Below, piece by piece: positions 1 through 7,309 of a stretch of 64,000 bases of DNA (position 1 is the stretch's first letter; each line of letters starts with the position of its first letter). A model generated the notes under the pieces. The model made no database searches. It had not been told where the DNA came from and saw only the letters and a list, made by a program, of their open reading frames with translations. Location of the stretch: contig NZ_CP015285.1 of assembly GCF_001639105.2 (NCBI RefSeq), positions 798,501-862,500 on the forward strand, given 5' to 3'. This stretch comes from Azospirillum humicireducens. Its GTDB lineage: Bacteria > Pseudomonadota > Alphaproteobacteria > Azospirillales > Azospirillaceae. Position numbers and translations under genes: made by a program.

Positions 1-181
1 TGGCGACAATCGGCTGGAGGTGGCGTTGGACAACAACCTGTATGGCACGGTCGATCCGGTGCCGGTCGGGGCGCTTCCCGCCATGGCCGCCTATGTGCGC
101 GCCTGCGCCGCCACGCTGGATGAACAGCCGCTGGAGTCGCTGATGCGCGGCCAGCTGCGCTTCGCCCCTGCGCCCGCCTGA
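1..181 (+). CDS. Ubiquinol-cytochrome c chaperone family protein, C-terminal part
   Basis: The reading frame starting at base 2 is open to a TGA at 179-181 and gives the last 59 residues of a protein cut by the left edge. The piece contains DNNLYGT followed by a helix of the form AAYVRACAAxLDEQP, which matches the C-terminus of alphaproteobacterial Cbp3/UQCC1-like chaperones that help assemble the cytochrome bc1 complex. In this bacterial group that gene commonly lies directly upstream of the DUF177 gene, as here. The call rests on a short tail plus gene order. Confidence 0.6.
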   Translation, partial: GDNRLEVALDNNLYGTVDPVPVGALPAMAAYVRACAATLDEQPLESLMRGQLRFAPAPA

Positions 182-355
182 CCGGCACACACTATATTAT
201 AGTGCGCATTATGGTGCGCACGGGGGCCGCCGGCTTTGCAGAGGGCTTGCCTTTCGCGGCCGGCCGCTGCATGTGACTCGGAAGCGGGCGGGCGTCTGTT
301 GCTCCCGTCGGCCCCTTGCGACCGCCGCCTTGGTTCCACCAGAGAGTCTTTCGCC

Positions 356-943
356 ATGAGCCCTGTGAACGGTGCCCTGCCGGCCCCGGAATTCTCGCGC
401 ATCGTCACCGCCGACGCGGTGCGCCGCGCCGACATGACCGAGACCATCGAGGCGACGGAGGCGGAGCGCCGCGCCCTTGCCGAGCGGCTGGAGCTTGAGG
501 CGATCGGCAGCCTGACCGCCACGGTGAAGCTGCGCGCGGTGCGGGGCGGCCAGATGATCCGCGTGTCCGGCACGCTGGAGGCCGATGTGGTCCAGACCTG
601 CGTCGTCACGCTGGAGCCGGTGCCGGCCCATGTCAGCGAGAGCTTCGAGGCGCTGTTCGCCCCGCCGTCGATGGTCGAGGAACCGGGGCTGGAGATCGAT
701 TTCGACCCCTCTTTGTCGGACGAGGACATCCCCGAGCCGATGGAGAACAACCGAATCGACATCGGCGAGCTTGCCGCACAGCATCTGTCGCTCGGTCTCG
801 ATCCCTATCCGCATGCCGAGGGCGTGGAGTTCGAGGGCTATGACGAGGGTGATGACGGGGAACCGGCCGAAGACGCAGCGGCGGAAGAGCCGGAGAAGCC
901 CAATCCGTTCGCCGTTCTGCAACAATTGAAGCAGCGGAAGTGA
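356..943 (+). CDS. DUF177 (YceD-like) protein
   Basis: 195 aa, acidic, ending in PNPFAVLQQLKQRK, a tail typical of alphaproteobacterial DUF177/YceD proteins. The central part contains the conserved pattern VVQTCVVTLEPV, with one Cys, followed by an acidic stretch (EIDFDP...EDIPEP). The family is encoded next to rpmF in most bacteria and is linked to 23S rRNA and ribosome metabolism; its biochemical role is not settled. The frame is open from 236, but the ATG at 356 is preferred because it follows AGAGAG with normal spacing and the residues before it look non-coding. rpmF lies about 190 bases downstream. Confidence 0.85.
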   Translation: MSPVNGALPAPEFSRIVTADAVRRADMTETIEATEAERRALAERLELEAIGSLTATVKLRAVRGGQMIRVSGTLEADVVQTCVVTLEPVPAHVSESFEALFAPPSMVEEPGLEIDFDPSLSDEDIPEPMENNRIDIGELAAQHLSLGLDPYPHAEGVEFEGYDEGDDGEPAEDAAAEEPEKPNPFAVLQQLKQRK

Positions 944-951
944 CTGCGGTC

Positions 952-979
952 TTGCGTCCCCCGCGGTTCCTTGTATAAG
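952..979 (+). promoter_or_regulatory. Candidate sigma70 promoter for rpmF
   Basis: TTGCGT at 952-957 and TATAAG at 974-979 are separated by 16 bases, in the gap between the DUF177 gene and rpmF. The predicted transcript has a leader of about 145 nt. That leader includes a 9-bp hairpin (GGGCGGCCC at 1085-1093 with GGGCCGCCC at 1100-1108) just before the rpmF ribosome binding site, which could affect translation. The promoter is inferred from matches only. Confidence 0.45.
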
Positions 980-1133
980 GGCCGGAATTTCCACCCCCTC
1001 CAATGAGCGGCGCGGGGTTGCGAAATGGGGGTTGTTCGGGCTTGCCCTTCGGGAGCATTTGCCTTATTGAATGCCGCTCGCGCTGGGCGGCCCCTGTTCG
1101 GGCCGCCCTTTCCAATGAAGAGAGTTTACGGTC

Positions 1134-1322
1134 ATGGCTGTTCCGAAGAAGAAGACCTCCAAGTCGCGGCGCAACATGCGGCGTTCGCACCACGCTCTGC
1201 CGACCTCGGCGTACAACGAGTGCCCGAACTGCGGCGAGCTGAAGCGTCCGCACCACGTCTGCGGGTCTTGCGGCCATTACGACCAGCGCGAAGTGGTTCA
1301 GAGCGGCACCGCGGCCGCTTGA
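1134..1322 (+). CDS. rpmF: 50S ribosomal protein L32
   Basis: 62 aa, the usual L32 length. It begins [20 protein letters not shown] and carries a zinc-binding set CPNC...CGSC (the cysteine-plus form). It is a structural component of the large ribosomal subunit near the peptidyl-transferase region. The ATG at 1134 follows GAAGAGAG. A hairpin (CAGGGGCG 1354-1361, CGCCCCTG 1367-1374) separates it from plsX and may attenuate read-through into the lipid genes. Confidence 0.97.
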   Translation: MAVPKKKTSKSRRNMRRSHHALPTSAYNECPNCGELKRPHHVCGSCGHYDQREVVQSGTAAA

Positions 1323-1353
1323 TCGCGATCGCGTTGTCTGAGGTCCCGATGAT

Positions 1354-1374
1354 CAGGGGCGTTCTTCGCCCCTG
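1354..1374 (+). terminator. Hairpin between rpmF and plsX
   Basis: An 8-bp perfect stem, CAGGGGCG at 1354-1361 with CGCCCCTG at 1367-1374, has a 5-base loop. No T tract follows, so it is more likely an attenuator or mRNA-stability element than a full terminator. Confidence 0.35.
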
Positions 1375-1404
1375 CCGGGGTCGTAGCCGGGGAGCCTGTT
1401 CGCG

Positions 1405-2457
1405 GTGAGCCAGCGCCTGACCATCGCCCTGGATGCCATGGGTGGCGATCTCGGTTCCGAGATGGTCATTGCCGGGGCGGACATCGCGCGGGAGCGCCAT
1501 CCCGACGTGCGTTTTCTGCTGTACGGCGACCGGGAGCGGATCGAACCGCTGCTGAACCAGCGGCCCGCGTTGAAGGCGGTGGCGGAGATCCGCCATACCG
1601 CCGACTTCGTGGCCGGAGACGCCAAGCCGGCAGTGGCGTTGCGCGCCGGCCGCCAGTCCAGCATGAGGCTTGCCATCGACGCCGTGGCGTCGGGTGAAGC
1701 CGCCTGCGTGGTTTCGGCCGGCAACACCGGCGCCCTGATGGCGATGGCGAAATTCGTGCTGAAGACGCTGCCGGGCATCGACCGGCCGGCGATGGCATCC
1801 TTCTTCCCGACACAACGGGGCGAGAGCGTGATGCTGGATCTCGGCGCCAACGCCGAATGCCAGCCGGAAAACCTCGTCCAGTTCGCCGTGATGGGGGCCG
1901 TCTTCGCGCGCGCCATCCTGGGGCTGCCGGAGCCGTCGATCGGTGTGCTGAACATCGGCTCGGAAGACATGAAGGGCAACGAGGTGGTGCGTGCCGCGGC
2001 GGCCAGCCTGCGCGACATGCCGCTGCCCGGCCGCTTCCATGGCTTCGTCGAAGGCACCGACATCGGGCTGGGCACGGTGGATGTCATCGTCACCGATGGC
2101 TTCACCGGGAACGTCGCTCTGAAGACGGCGGAGGGGACGGCCAAGCTGTTCTCCGAATTCCTGCGCCGCACATTCGCGACGTCCTTCCTGGCGCGGATCG
2201 GCTATCTGCTGGCACGCGGCGCCTTCAAGCGCTTCCGCGAGCGGATCGACCCGCGGCGCTACAACGGCGCGATGTTCCTGGGCCTGCGCGGCGTCTGCGT
2301 GAAAAGCCATGGCGGCACCGACCCGGTCGGCTTTGCCAATGCCGTCGCGGTGGCCATCAATCTGGCGACTCACGGTTTCAATGAGCGCATCAAGGAAGAG
2401 ATGGGGCGCATAGCCGACGCGACTCCTCTTCCCGACACGAAGGCGGCGGCGGGCTGA
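1405..2457 (+). CDS. plsX: Phosphate acyltransferase PlsX
   Basis: 350 aa, full length for PlsX. It converts acyl-ACP and phosphate to acyl-phosphate, feeding PlsY in phosphatidic acid synthesis at the membrane. Diagnostic stretches are LDAMGGDLGSEM at the N-terminus, VSAGNTGALMA, LDLGANAEC and VTDGFTGNVALKTAEG. The start is GTG at 1405 with GGGGAG upstream; an ATG at this position is absent and the family N-terminus begins here. It is followed after 3 bases by fabH, the usual operon order rpmF-plsX-fabH. Confidence 0.96.
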   Translation: MSQRLTIALDAMGGDLGSEMVIAGADIARERHPDVRFLLYGDRERIEPLLNQRPALKAVAEIRHTADFVAGDAKPAVALRAGRQSSMRLAIDAVASGEAACVVSAGNTGALMAMAKFVLKTLPGIDRPAMASFFPTQRGESVMLDLGANAECQPENLVQFAVMGAVFARAILGLPEPSIGVLNIGSEDMKGNEVVRAAAASLRDMPLPGRFHGFVEGTDIGLGTVDVIVTDGFTGNVALKTAEGTAKLFSEFLRRTFATSFLARIGYLLARGAFKRFRERIDPRRYNGAMFLGLRGVCVKSHGGTDPVGFANAVAVAINLATHGFNERIKEEMGRIADATPLPDTKAAAG

Positions 2458-2460
2458 ACC

Positions 2461-3432
2461 ATGGTCATGCGTTCCCGAGTTCTCGGTTGCGGCACCTACC
2501 TGCCGGCCAACGTCGTCACCAACCAGGATCTGGAACAGCGGGTCGATACGTCGGACGAGTGGATCGTCCAGCGCACCGGCATCAGGTCGCGCCATATCGC
2601 AGCCGATGGCGAGAAGACCTCCGACCTCGCCATCGCCGCGGCGACCCGTGCGCTGGAGCATGCCGGCGTGCCGGCGGGCAGCATCGACTGCATCGTGCTG
2701 GCGACCACCACGCCCGACAACACCTTCCCGGCCACCGCGACAAAAGTGCAGGCGGCGCTCGGCACCATCGGCTTCGCCATGGACATTCAGGCGGTCTGCG
2801 CCGGCTTCGTCTATGCGATGGCGGTTGCCGACAATTTCCTGCGCAACGGTCAGGCGCGCCGCGCCCTGGTGATCGGGGCGGAGACTTTCTCCCGCCTGCT
2901 GGACTGGAACGACCGCACCACCTGCGTGCTGTTCGGCGACGGTGCTGGTGCCATCGTGCTGGAAGCCTATGAGGCCAAGGGCGATTCGACCGACCGCGGT
3001 GTGCTGTCCACCCATCTGCATTCCGACGGCAGCCAGTACGATTTGCTTTATGTCGATGGCGGCGCCTCCTCCACCGGCACCATCGGCCATGTCCGCATGC
3101 ATGGGCAGGAGATTTTCCGCCACGCCGTCTCCAAGCTGTCGGCCGTGGTGGAGGAGGCGCTGGTTGCCAATGGTCTGGAGTCGACCGACATCGACTGGAT
3201 GGTTCCGCACCAGGCCAACCGCCGCATCATCGACGGGCTTGCCCGCAAGATGAAGCTGTCGCCGGAGAAAGTCGTTCTGACGGTGGACCGGCATGGCAAT
3301 ACGTCGGCTGCATCGATCCCGTTGGCGTTGGGCGAGGCGGTGGCCGACGGCCGGATCAAGCGTGGCGACCTGATCCTGATGGAAGCCATCGGCGGCGGCC
3401 TGACCTGGGGTTCGGCGCTGGTGCGCTGGTAG
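2461..3432 (+). CDS. fabH: Beta-ketoacyl-ACP synthase III
   Basis: 323 aa, normal FabH length. It condenses acetyl-CoA with malonyl-ACP to start fatty-acid synthesis. The catalytic triad is visible: Cys113 in AVCAGF, His250 in VPHQANRRI and Asn280 in HGNTSAAS. The ATG at 2461 is 3 bases after the plsX stop, suggesting coupling; an alternative ATG two codons on (2467) gives MRSRVLG, close to many annotated starts. A GC hairpin (GCCCGGC 3481-3487 with GCCGGGC 3492-3498) lies in the gap before ihfA. Confidence 0.97.
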   Translation: MVMRSRVLGCGTYLPANVVTNQDLEQRVDTSDEWIVQRTGIRSRHIAADGEKTSDLAIAAATRALEHAGVPAGSIDCIVLATTTPDNTFPATATKVQAALGTIGFAMDIQAVCAGFVYAMAVADNFLRNGQARRALVIGAETFSRLLDWNDRTTCVLFGDGAGAIVLEAYEAKGDSTDRGVLSTHLHSDGSQYDLLYVDGGASSTGTIGHVRMHGQEIFRHAVSKLSAVVEEALVANGLESTDIDWMVPHQANRRIIDGLARKMKLSPEKVVLTVDRHGNTSAASIPLALGEAVADGRIKRGDLILMEAIGGGLTWGSALVRW

Positions 3433-3583
3433 ATAGCCTCTCCTTTTCCAAACCGGCTTCAATGCTGCGCCGCACGCCCAGCCCGGCTGCGGCCGGGCCG
3501 TATGAGGCTGCCAACCTTTTGAATTGACGGACCTTCTTTCCCCGGATTACCGTCTTCGCAACGGTTGCGGGGGAGGTCGAACC

Positions 3584-3916
3584 ATGTCTCAGAACACCGT
3601 CACACGGGCCCAATTGAGCGAGGCCGTCTACCAGGAAGTCGGTCTTTCGCGCAACGAATCGGCCGATCTGGTCGAAACCGTCCTGGACGAGATTTCCGAC
3701 GCGCTGGCCCGGGGGGAGATGGTGAAGATCTCCTCCTTCGGCAGTTTCCAGGTTCGCCAGAAGGGCGAGCGGATCGGCCGCAATCCCAAGACCGGTGAAG
3801 AGGTGCCGATCCTGCCGCGGCGGGTGCTGGTCTTCCGTGCCAGCCATGTGCTGAAGAACCGCATCAACGATGTCCAGGAGGGTGGGGCACCGACGCCTGC
3901 GCGGGCTCTTTCCTGA
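3584..3916 (+). CDS. ihfA: Integration host factor subunit alpha
   Basis: 110 aa HU/IHF-type DNA-bending protein. It has the family signature [29 protein letters not shown], written here only to mark the beta-arm region near residues 46-73, including the conserved RNPKTGE. Heterodimerises with IHF-beta and bends DNA at promoters and recombination sites. The start at 3584 follows GGGAGG; the frame is open further upstream from 3524 but those residues are not family-like. It sits between fabH and a MerR gene, the usual alphaproteobacterial order. Confidence 0.95.
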   Translation: MSQNTVTRAQLSEAVYQEVGLSRNESADLVETVLDEISDALARGEMVKISSFGSFQVRQKGERIGRNPKTGEEVPILPRRVLVFRASHVLKNRINDVQEGGAPTPARALS

Positions 3917-4019
3917 GGGCGGCTGTCCGTTATGAGCCTGGCTCGCCGCACGCCGCCGTGTTGCCCCTGTCCGTGGATTGCCGCATCCGGTCATTGCCGG
4001 GTGGCGGCCTGACCTTGCC

Positions 4020-4466
4020 ATGAAATCCGCCACGGCCTATCGCACGATCAGCGAGGTATCGACCGACCTGAACGTTCCTCAGCATGTTCTGCGCTTTTGG
4101 GAGACCAAATTCCCCCAAATCCGCCCGCTGAAGCGCGGCGGCGGCCGGCGCTTTTACCGGCCGGAGGACGTTGAGCTGCTCCGGCGAATCCAGGCGCTGC
4201 TGTATGAGGACCGCTACACCATCAAGGGTGTGCAGCGTCTGCTGAAGGAAGGACGGATGTCCGATCCGACGCCTCCGCTGCCGGAGGACGCGGAGGAGTT
4301 CGGCGACATCGCTGCCGCATTGGAGGAGGGGGGCGTGTTCGACGGTGGGCCGCAGCAGTCACTCTCTGCGTCCCTGCGGCATGAGATCACCATGGTGGTG
4401 GACGAACTGAAGTCGCTGCGGTCGATGCTGTCGCGCCTCTCCGAAATCGGAGACAAAAAAAGCTGA
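4020..4466 (+). CDS. MerR family transcriptional regulator
   Basis: 148 aa. The N-terminal winged helix is clear: [22 protein letters not shown], then [18 protein letters not shown]. The C-terminal half is acidic and then helical (dimerisation). The effector is unknown; no metal-binding Cys pattern is present. The ATG at 4020 is chosen because the MerR domain starts immediately; the frame is open from 3978. This regulator directly after ihfA and before tRNA-Pro is a conserved alphaproteobacterial arrangement. Confidence 0.88.
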   Translation: MKSATAYRTISEVSTDLNVPQHVLRFWETKFPQIRPLKRGGGRRFYRPEDVELLRRIQALLYEDRYTIKGVQRLLKEGRMSDPTPPLPEDAEEFGDIAAALEEGGVFDGGPQQSLSASLRHEITMVVDELKSLRSMLSRLSEIGDKKS

Positions 4467-4485
4467 AAAATCATCACGGGAGATG

Positions 4486-4514
4486 TTGCATCGGCGAAAG
4501 TCCGCGGCTATAGT
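4486..4514 (+). promoter_or_regulatory. Candidate promoter of tRNA-Pro
   Basis: TTGCAT at 4486-4491 and TATAGT at 4509-4514 are separated by 17 bases, placing the start point about 40 bases upstream of the mature tRNA. The match quality and position make this one of the better promoter candidates in the window. Confidence 0.6.
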
Positions 4515-4560
4515 CCCGTTCCCTTCCGGAGCCAAGCCGCAAGCACTGCGGTGAAGTTGA

Positions 4561-4637
4561 CGGAGCGTAGCGCAGCCTGGTAGCGCATCAGACTGGGGGT
4601 CTGGGGGTCGCAGGTTCGAATCCTGTCGCTCCGACCA
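4561..4637 (+). tRNA. tRNA-Pro (GGG)
   Basis: 77 nt with the terminal CCA encoded. The acceptor stem CGGAGCG pairs with CGCTCCG, the D arm is GCGC...GCGC, and the anticodon loop CTGGGGG gives anticodon GGG with a 5-bp stem. The T arm contains GTTCGAAT. An intrinsic terminator follows. The DNA after it (4690-7030) looks foreign, so the tRNA may have served as an insertion site; no direct repeat of its 3' end was seen by eye. Confidence 0.97.
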
Positions 4638-4652
4638 GTTCCGGAGGGAACG

Positions 4653-4690
4653 AAAAAGCCTTGGAACCCAACGGTTCCAGGGCTTTTTCT
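4653..4690 (+). terminator. Intrinsic terminator after tRNA-Pro
   Basis: AAAAAGCC at 4653-4660 pairs with GGCTTTTT at the other side, enclosing GGAAC/GTTCC. The hairpin ends in a T run, and because the 5' side is an A run it works in both directions. Confidence 0.8.
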
Positions 4691-5284
4691 TTGGCCGCGT
4701 CCTGGGTTGCCGATGCGTCATCTTTCGGCGGCGTGCGGAACTCTTGTGTGGAAGTCGAACCGGTTCCCACACGCAGCGCCGCCATGGTTGCCCCCTCCAC
4801 CGCCTGACGCGGGGCGGCATGATCTGCGGCGCCGAACAGAACAGCGGCGCCGACGCCGCAGAGCCTCGACCTGCTGGTGATCGACACGCCGACCGCGGTG
4901 GAGCTCTTCCCCGAATCGGCCCGTTGTTCCCCGGCCTGTGAGCCTATCTGTCCGCCGAGATGGGAGCCTGACGATAGCACCGACTGCCCGTAACCTGGGG
5001 AATGCCCGCCTGTCCCGCGCTCGCGCAGGAGCCGTCACCGCGGCATGTCCTTCTCCTGGCGGCGGGCCAAACCCTTCGGCGCGTTGTGGCGGCTGCGCTC
5101 CCATCCAGAGCGGTCTGGGCTGGCGATGGTCAATTTTCTACTGCATTTCTCCCGCAAACCGGGCTCGTCCGTCTTAACTATCGATACGATGACTCCTGAC
5201 GGTTGAATTGCAATCAATTTTCTTGAATTTTAATGGTGCATCAGTAAGGATATTTGGGTCGGAAAATTGACGGGAGATAACAAT
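4691..5284. other. Intergenic stretch with no convincing gene
   Basis: Nearly 600 bases between the tRNA-Pro terminator and the AT-rich gene at 5285. The left part (to about 5150) is GC-rich without a recognisable protein; a 53-codon frame at 5045-5206 exists but has no supporting feature. The last 100 bases turn AT-rich and probably hold the promoter of the next gene. The sharp change of composition near 5160 marks the edge of a foreign segment. Confidence 0.5.
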
Positions 5285-5929
5285 ATGTCTGACAAAAATA
5301 GTGTAATGGTATGGGATGAAGATGTAGATTTTATTGATGCTAATCAATACCAGCCGGACGTTTGTTATTCGTTGGTACATTCTTGGCTGTCTGCGATGAA
5401 AAAAAGTGAGGATGAGGGAGTGAATTGGTGTAAAGATGCTCATAAACAAGAACTGCCTAGTAAATTTTATGCATATCATATTGAAGCTAACCATAAGTAT
5501 GGTTCTGCTTTTTTAATGAAGCCTGGTGCGATCGATATAAATAATTATCAATCCATAAGTTACAGAGAAGATCACCAAAAAATTATAGATAAGCAATTCT
5601 ATGATAGCATCAATTTAAGTGTTAAAAGAACAATAACTCTTGATTTTGAGATAAATTTAAATAACATTCTTCTAAAACTCGAATATAGTAAAAGACTTTA
5701 TGCGTTAATTTATGAGAGTAATTCCGAGAAAGACCCTTATCACGCCGTCGGGATAGTGAGCACAAAATTTTCATGTGGAATTATGCCAAATGGTGGGTAT
5801 ATTTATCTATACGATCCGAATAATGGTTTTGTAATAAAAGCAAAATCTCGCAATGAATTAAATAAATGTATAAAACTTCAAATTGCACCAAAATACGGAA
5901 AAATCAAACAAATTAAAGAATTTTCGTAA
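5285..5929 (+). CDS. Putative YopT-like (C58-type) cysteine protease, foreign AT-rich gene
   Basis: 214 aa. I do not recognise a close family, but three spaced motifs fit the papain-like YopT/AvrPphB catalytic triad: Cys27 in DVCYSLVHSWL at the start of a helix, His153 in YHAVGIV, and Asp177 in YLYDPNNGF. The DPNxG and C..L...W patterns are typical of peptidase family C58, whose known members are secreted effectors or toxins that cleave host proteins. No signal peptide or membrane segment is seen. The ATG at 5285 follows GGGAG with 8-base spacing. Base composition and codon use (AAA, ATA, TTA) are very unlike all neighbours, indicating recent transfer. Function is inferred from motifs only. 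Confidence 0.6.
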   Translation: MSDKNSVMVWDEDVDFIDANQYQPDVCYSLVHSWLSAMKKSEDEGVNWCKDAHKQELPSKFYAYHIEANHKYGSAFLMKPGAIDINNYQSISYREDHQKIIDKQFYDSINLSVKRTITLDFEINLNNILLKLEYSKRLYALIYESNSEKDPYHAVGIVSTKFSCGIMPNGGYIYLYDPNNGFVIKAKSRNELNKCIKLQIAPKYGKIKQIKEFS

Positions 5930-5942
5930 TAATTTTCGTTAT

Positions 5943-5986
5943 GCCAAATCCTTTAATCCTGAGATCTCAGGATTAAAGGATTTGGC
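5943..5986. repeat. 44-nt perfect palindrome
   Basis: Bases 5943-5964 (starting GCCAAATCCTTTAATCC) are exactly the reverse complement of 5965-5986, with GATC at the centre. It lies 13 bases after the stop of the protease-like gene. It can fold to a hairpin of about 20 bp with a GATC loop and may terminate transcription, although no T run follows. Confidence 0.9.
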
Positions 5987-6099
5987 GGCGCTTGTTCTGA
6001 TCGCGCAGCAGAAGTCATCTATGTTATGCATGTCGGCCTTTTCGGCGCTGTCCATTCGGCTGTGCGTTGTTTCGGACCACACATGAAGCGTGAATCATA

Positions 6100-6267
6100 T
6101 CATGTGTTCGATGCCCCAAGCCTTTTCAAACGAGCTCTCAGCAGCACCAGAAGGTTGGCGGCGGCGGCGGTCGCATCCTCTCTGACCAGGAAGCTGCGCA
6201 TCTGGGATATCAGGTCCTGGACGAGGTCCAGATTGACCACGAACGACCCTTTGCCGGGGGGGCGCAT
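6100..6267 (-). CDS. Small hypothetical protein (55 aa)
   Basis: The frame starts at ATG 6267-6265 and ends at TGA 6102-6100. The product begins MRPPGKGSFVVNLDLVQDL and continues as an amphipathic helix (LVREDATAAAANLLVLLRARLKRLG) with typical protein-like composition. It is transcribed away from the phage-type regulator at 6387, an arrangement like paired phage control genes. No clear ribosome binding site is seen, and the family is not recognised. It may be a remnant. Confidence 0.35.
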   Translation of the reverse strand: MRPPGKGSFVVNLDLVQDLISQMRSFLVREDATAAAANLLVLLRARLKRLGASNT

Positions 6268-6386
6268 AATACAACACCCGCAAGGGGAATAGTCTGCCCT
6301 GACCTATGCAGGTTCTTGTCCCCTGGCGCCAGGGTTGTCCTAAGGAGCGGTCCTCCGCCGGCAATGCCGCATAGGAGGCCGTCGCC

Positions 6387-7029
6387 ATGGGCAGCATCAG
6401 CGACGACGGGCAAGCCTTGCCGACGTTATCACCGACCGACATCGACACCACGATCAATCATGAGCCGCGCATCCGCGACCTTCGGCTTGCCGAAGCTCTG
6501 GGCATGGCCAATCCGCACGCCATCCGCCGGCTGATCGAGCGGCATATGGATGCGCTCGGTACGTTTGGGGAGGTTTTCATATCTTGATGCGAAACCCGGC
6601 CGTCGCGGCGGCCTTCCGTCCAAGAGCTTCTACCTCACCAAAATGCAGGCGCTCTACATCACGGCCAAGTCGGACACCGGACGCGCCGCGCTGGTGACGA
6701 TCCAGATGGTCGAGTTGTTCGATGCCGTGACCAGCGGCAAGGCCCTGCCTGCTCCCGCCACCGGGCCCCTGCTGCCGACCCCGACCCCGTCGCGGATCGG
6801 CCCCCCGCTGTCGGATCTGTCCTTCAACGAGCGCAGCCTGATCCCGGCCTCCCGCGACCGGCCTCCGGAGCGGGGGGAACAGCTTTTCGGACCGATTGCC
6901 GCCGCCGGCACCTACACCGAGTCCCTGCGCGGCCTGTGGACGGCGACATCGGCCTGCGGCATGTGGGACGGCATCGCCGCGATGATCGCCAGCCACGCCC
7001 ACAAATTCCACCAGCGCATCCCGATCTGA
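6387..7029 (+). pseudogene. Phage Rha/antirepressor-type regulator, frameshifted
   Basis: The first part (6387-6587) encodes a start with GGAGG upstream and NPHAIRRLIERHMDALGTFGEVF. The second part, readable in the next frame to 7029, continues GRRGGLPSKSFYLTKMQALYITAKSDTGRAALVTIQMVELFDAV. Together these match the phage regulatory (Rha/antirepressor) pattern of a DNA-binding helix followed by the QALYI..KS....A..VTI.M...FDA block. The frames cross near 6570-6590, next to GGGG and TTTT runs, so the defect could be a one-base indel or a sequencing error. The tail after residue ~110 is not recognised. Confidence 0.6.
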
Positions 7030-7041
7030 CAACGCGATGCC

Positions 7042-7071
7042 AAAAAAACGCGGCGGGCCGAAGCCCGCCGC
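7042..7071 (-). terminator. Intrinsic terminator of tracrRNA
   Basis: Minus strand: GCGGCGGGC, loop TTCG, GCCCGCCGC, G, then TTTTTTT. There is no T run in the plus direction, so it specifically ends minus-strand transcription, which fixes the tracrRNA orientation. Confidence 0.85.
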
Positions 7072-7160
7072 ACATCTTGTGCCGCAAAGGGATGAACCCC
7101 CGCGACGTGTTAACGGAAGGACCCCGATCCCCCAGCGGCTAAGCAAGGTGATTGTCTTTC
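7042..7160 (-). ncRNA. tracrRNA of the type II-C CRISPR system
   Basis: On the minus strand the segment 7141-7119 reads TAGCCGCTGGGGGATCGGGG plus TCC, a 23-base exact match to the array repeat, so it can pair with the minus-strand crRNA. After a TT mismatch, CCG and then AAC continue the pairing with the 5' end of the repeat, giving the lower stem, bulge and upper stem usual for tracrRNA:crRNA duplexes. Downstream come a nexus-like segment containing AAGATGTGC and a 9-bp hairpin (7071-7063 with 7058-7050, TTCG loop) followed by seven T (7048-7042). The 5' end is uncertain; TTGACG lies on the minus strand about 70 bases upstream. Confidence 0.85.
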
Positions 7161-7309
7161 CGCGAAAACCATCTCATGGGCTTTGGTGGCCGTCAACTGG
7201 GTTGTGAAACCTTTGCATCTGGACACGGTGAGGGTGCCCTTGGACAATTCCGCTCTTCAAATGCGAATGGAGCCTTTCCGTTTGCATCACGCGCGGGAGG
7301 AAGTCTGTC

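Noticed and set aside
1132..3462. 776-codon open frame on the minus strand across rpmF, plsX and fabH
   Set aside because: It is antisense to three certain genes; long antisense frames are expected in very GC-rich DNA.
4588..4980. Minus-strand open frame ending GATGFEPATPRPPV
   Set aside because: The tail is the antisense translation of tRNA-Pro, a well-known false gene pattern; no start signals or family support.
5045..5206. 53-codon plus-strand frame starting MSFSWRRAKPFG
   Set aside because: It has no ribosome binding site, family or conserved context, and it crosses the composition border.
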